From Cladobotryum mycophilum (lineage: Eukaryota > Ascomycota > Sordariomycetes > Hypocreales > Hypocreaceae), in the NCBI GenBank assembly GCA_036429605.1, contig CM071591.1, forward strand, positions 3,782,001-3,846,000: 64,000 nucleotides of DNA, in the 5' to 3' direction. Shown here in pieces: positions 60,555 through 64,000 of this stretch. Below the pieces are notes generated by a model. That model was not told the origin of the DNA, searched no databases, and saw nothing but the letters and a program-made list of their open reading frames with translations. Both the position numbers and the translations under genes were made by a program. Numbering within the stretch: the stretch's first letter is position 1; each line of letters opens with the position of its first letter.

Positions 60555-61652
60555 TTAACCGTTCCAGTGTAGGATCCGGTAGATGCAGGAATAGATAGAG
60601 GGCATTTCGCGTGCGTCGCAAGACATTTCTTCCCTCCGGTGTGTCGCCCCCCACTCGAGTCGCCTCTCCAGGTCGACCAGCTCCTTTCTGACCACGTCTG
60701 CGGGGAGATCAGCAAAGACCCAATTTCGAACGAGGCAGTTTATGATGAGTGCGTTGGGTTCCGAAGCATTGAGTATCGCGTTGCGAAGTAACTCAATTTT
60801 GAGCTCCCAGCCCAACGGGGAGTCATCTTCTCCGACAGGCGTGAAACCACCACGGCATAGCCAGAAGACTCTTCTCCGCATCTCCTCATTCCAGGGTCCA
60901 GTGATGAGCTCAGTTGGGATGCGGGTCTTGGGATGGATATCCTGGAAGAACCATGGCTCTCTTTGGATTCTAAAGGCTGGCCACTTCAGGGCTTGCTGGT
61001 AGTCTGCTTCGAAGCATTTGCGGGCATCAAAGTGCGAGAAGCCACCTTCATGATCATGCTCCAGGCTACGAGACTCGTCATCCCAGGGGATGCTGTGCTG
61101 GTACCAGCGACCATGAGCGTTGTTATCGGCCCAGGTCTGTTGAGCTTGCAGAATCAAGTCTATGTTGATCCAAGCTTGGCCAAGTACCTCGGACTATGCA
61201 TATCAGTCAGTGCTATCGCAGATAGAGGTAGGAATGATACGAACCTGAAAGACGTCATCTCCACCGCTGGGGAAGTGTTTTGCATCCTTGAGCCAGGGCC
61301 CATGAACGATGGCTTTATCCGCAGGTATGCCAAACCATTGAATCCATGTGTCGTGGAATGCCCAGAGGATGAGACGCACCAGAGTGGCGCGACCAGACAA
61401 CCTTTTGCCAATAAAATTGTTCACCCGTGGTAGGGCGAGGTTTGCACTGTAGAGGAAGATGCTCTCAAGAATCTCATCAGGAAGCGTATCGAGCCGTGGA
61501 CGTGGACGCAGCGCGCGTTCAGCCATGACAGAGGTGAGGGATCTCTTTTGCGTCTTTATCGCCCTCATTGACTGGTCGTTCTGCAAGGCAACGGGGAGAT
61601 TTGTCCCTGGCGTTTTTCTCTTCCCTCTAACGCGAACCCGAGTGACTTCCAT
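60555..61652 (-). CDS. F-box protein (348 aa)
   Basis: Two exons on the minus strand: 61652-61245 and 61193-60555, with a 51-nt intron in frame. The segment PRLDTLPDEILESIFLYSAN at about residues 53-72 is an F-box start (LPDEIL), followed by LALPRVNNFIGKRLSG. The rest has no repeat I recognise: Trp-rich blocks (WAFHDTWIQWFGIPADKA, WFFQDIHPKTRIPTELITGP) and a charged C-terminus. F-box proteins link substrates to Skp1-Cullin-F-box ubiquitin ligases. The substrate here is unknown. The start at 61652 is the first ATG of the frame, and a later Met (MAERALRPRPRLD) is also possible. Confidence 0.75.
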
Positions 61653-62505
61653 GACGGGCCAGCTGTGGCATAAGAATCGCCCAGTTCCTTAGATGAGGCC
61701 GTGGTGATGGGTAAGATGAGATGAGTTCATTGGATGGCTAATGGCAGGGTATCAGGTGGAGCCCGTAGGTGTTTGCGAGCATCTGCCGACTGCGACAGTG
61801 ACGGTAGATGGGTGGAGTAGTAGTGACTGGAGATGTTGAAAGTCGTCTTGACATATCCGCCCTAGAAATGAATTGATAGAGTCGGTTGATTCATCGAGAT
61901 TCTAGTCAATCGTCGAACCAATTCTGCTGCACCCGAAGTATTTGTTCATTTCGTCAGTTGTTTGTTTGTTTGCCTATTTGTCTAAAGCCACGCTCTGACA
62001 GACACTAAGAGCAAACAATGCGGTGTAAAGGAGAAGCCAATGGCAAAAAGACGATTAAATTATAATCAAGATTGATTAATCAGAGCCTTGGCCGCTTGAA
62101 TAGGTAGGCAGTCGATCTCTAGTTGCTACCGCAGAATAGGCATGATGGGAAAAAGAAGAAGGATGAGATCAATGAGGCTCAAGATGGATGAAGGAATCTA
62201 ATCTAAAGAGTGCAAGAGCTAGTGGTGGGTGGTGGTTATCGATGTTATCGATTGCAGGTACGTACCCAAGTAGATACTGCACCTCCAGTTTTAAGACCCT
62301 GTGAATATCGATATGAGGTCCGTGCACCATCCCGCTATAGGTCATTGAGAGGTAAATTTTGAGACTTCAAACCACCAAAAACATGGATCAAGCACATCGT
62401 CACTCACTTCATTTACTCCGTCACCGGCCTTGAACCTATCAATTAAACAGCCGCGTCAATGTTGAATCCTCCCTTTTTACCCCCATCCGCTGCCAAACCG
62501 TAGCG
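61653..62505. promoter_or_regulatory. Divergent promoter F-box / MRS2
   Basis: 850 bp between two divergent starts. It includes a tggttatcgatgttatcgattgcag segment near 62231-62256 with two TTATCGAT copies. No gene seen. Confidence 0.45.
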
Positions 62506-64000
62506 ATGCAATCCACAGCGCTGCGACCGCCAGTCCCCTCGCGAAATCTTTTGCGATTCTTGCGCCGCCAAACCGAAGCCGCATTCTTCAGTCACAGCAA
62601 TGGCTACTGTCCAGCGATAACGGCGCCATTATGCTACGATTCTCGAGAGAACTCTAGAACCTCATCAAAACGGAAACTTGGCCGACCACTATTCCCTGTG
62701 GAGCTTGAGGCGTCCTTGTTCAACTTGGAACCGCTGCGACTCAGTCGATTAAAACGAAGTGGTTATGTGCGAATCCTGAAAAATGTATTCAGCACTTCTA
62801 CGCCTGCGCCGAAAGACGCCGAGACAGATGGAACCATCTCATCACCATCACCTAGTTGGCAAGAACGAGTTTGGGGCATTGGTGCACGGAAAGGCGTCAA
62901 GCCCTTGAAACCCGATGACCTACCATCGCGCGAAGATGCTGAGCATAGCTCGTCCATGTTCAACAATCGAAAAATCCTCTCCGCCAAGTCTGCCCTCGAC
63001 CCACGACTGCGATGCACCGAGGTCGACGAGAATGGCAAGGTGATATTGATGGACGGCGAATTCAAGAAGACGGAGCTCATTGCCAAGGTTCGTCAAGGGA
63101 GAGGGGGAGACTGCACTGCTGCTGCTTCATGACTGACCAAGGGCGCACATAGTACGGTTTACTGCCCCGAGATTTGCGCAAGATCGATTCGTCCAATTTG
63201 CCCCACATCCTGATCCGCCCCTCTGCAATTCTGCTCAATCTCCTGCATCTTCGAGTTCTTATCAAGCGTGATCGTGTTCTCCTATTTGATGTATACGGTT
63301 CCAAGACATCCTATCCCCAATCAGCCTTCATGTACGATCTTCAGGGAAAGCTACAGCAAAAGTCTTCACAAGGTACCAGTGGGCTGCCCTACGAATTCCG
63401 AGCCCTCGAAGCCGTCTTGACTTCTGTGACATCCGAACTGGAAGCCGATTTTGAGGCAGTTCGAGAACCAGTCATGCAGGTTCTTAGCGAGCTCGAGGAT
63501 GATATTGATCGACAAAAACTGCGTCAGCTGCTCATTTTGTCTAAGCGGGTCAGCACCTTTGAGCAAAAAGCCAAGTTGGTGCGGGACGCCATCGAGGAGT
63601 TGCTCGAGGCAGATGACGACCTAGCTGCCATGTACCTCACGGAAAAGGCACACGATTTGTATAGAAACACGGATGACCATACCGAGGTAGAGATGTTGCT
63701 GGAATCATACGGCAAGATTACCGACGAAATAGTTCAAGAGGCCAGTAATCTTGTGTCTGGCATCAGGAACACAGAGGATCTGTAAGTTAAACCGGACCCC
63801 TATTTTCATTCAACACTGATGACTAACATGTTACTCAGTGTGCGAGCGATCCTCGACGCCAACCGTAACGCTCTCATGCTTTTGGAGCTCAAATTCAGTA
63901 TTGGAGCGCTTGGAATCGCAGTGGGCACCTTTATCGCTGGCCTGTACGGTGCTAATCTTGAAAATTTCATCGAGGAGACGAACTGGGGCTTCGGATCCGT
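62506..64000 (+). CDS. MRS2: Mitochondrial Mg2+ channel Mrs2 (5' part)
   Basis: Exons 62506-63087, 63153-63781 and 63839 to beyond the window end, all in frame. The N-terminus is Arg/Ser-rich like a mitochondrial presequence. The matrix domain shows the family order: YGLLPRDLRKIDSS, PHILIRPSAILLNLLHLRVLI, LPYEFRALEAVL, then the helical stalk (VREPVMQVLSELEDDIDRQ, VEMLLESYGKITDEIVQEA). The first membrane helix SIGALGIAVGTFIAGLYG follows. Mrs2 forms a pentameric channel that admits Mg2+ to the matrix. The selectivity motif normally reads Gly-Met-Asn. Here the codons GGT GCT AAT give Gly-Ala-Asn, before LENFIEETNWGF. The second membrane helix lies outside the window. Confidence 0.95.

Overview
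This window looks like nuclear DNA of a filamentous ascomycete, most likely a sordariomycete (Hypocreales-like). Genes are interrupted by short GT-AG introns (48-189 nt, with one of 584 nt) that often carry ctaac/actaac branch sites. The core proteins read as standard filamentous-fungal orthologues, and the window also carries a PNP-NACHT-ankyrin NLR of the fungal type. The genus cannot be fixed from the sequence alone. No prokaryotic, viral or intact transposon features were recognised.

Layout. 0-10 kb: the 3' end of a Chs4/Skt5-type chitin synthase activator with a CAAX box (+), a mitochondrial thioredoxin-fold protein (-), a large MFS transporter (+), Elongator subunit Elp6 (+) and ribosomal protein eL37 (-). 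10-16.5 kb: a decayed nucleoside-phosphorylase fragment followed by a large NLR with PNP, NACHT and ankyrin domains (both -). 17-23.4 kb: an OPT oligopeptide transporter (-) and a GST-like protein (-). 23.4-32 kb: a gene-poor stretch holding an intron-containing tRNA-Tyr, then a pyrimidine-rich leader. 32-40 kb: a PanE/ApbA-like protein with a long disordered tail (+), DASH subunit Hsk3 (+), RNase P subunit Rpr2/Rpp21 (-) and the DECD-box helicase Sub2 (+). 40.7-43.7 kb: three loci of small secreted cysteine-rich proteins sharing a gene structure and a C-x-C-x5-C signature that resembles AVIT/prokineticin (colipase-fold) proteins. One of the three looks broken. 43.7-54.9 kb: a second gene-poor stretch ending in a long leader with a uORF. 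55-64 kb: a Pho85-type (Pcl) cyclin (+), an F-box protein (-) and the 5' part of the mitochondrial Mg2+ channel Mrs2 (+).

The genes do not form one pathway. Most are housekeeping functions: tRNA wobble modification, ribosome, mRNA export and splicing, tRNA processing, kinetochore, cell cycle and mitochondrial Mg2+. The accessory parts are the NLR locus and the secreted cysteine-rich cluster. These two are the best candidates for something new.

A caution on sequence quality. At least seven single-base frame breaks sit at or beside runs of 4-7 G or C, including one in the essential SUB2 gene. This points to homopolymer errors in the assembly rather than true gene loss. Where a gene is affected, the coordinates given are those of the probable intact gene and the break is described.
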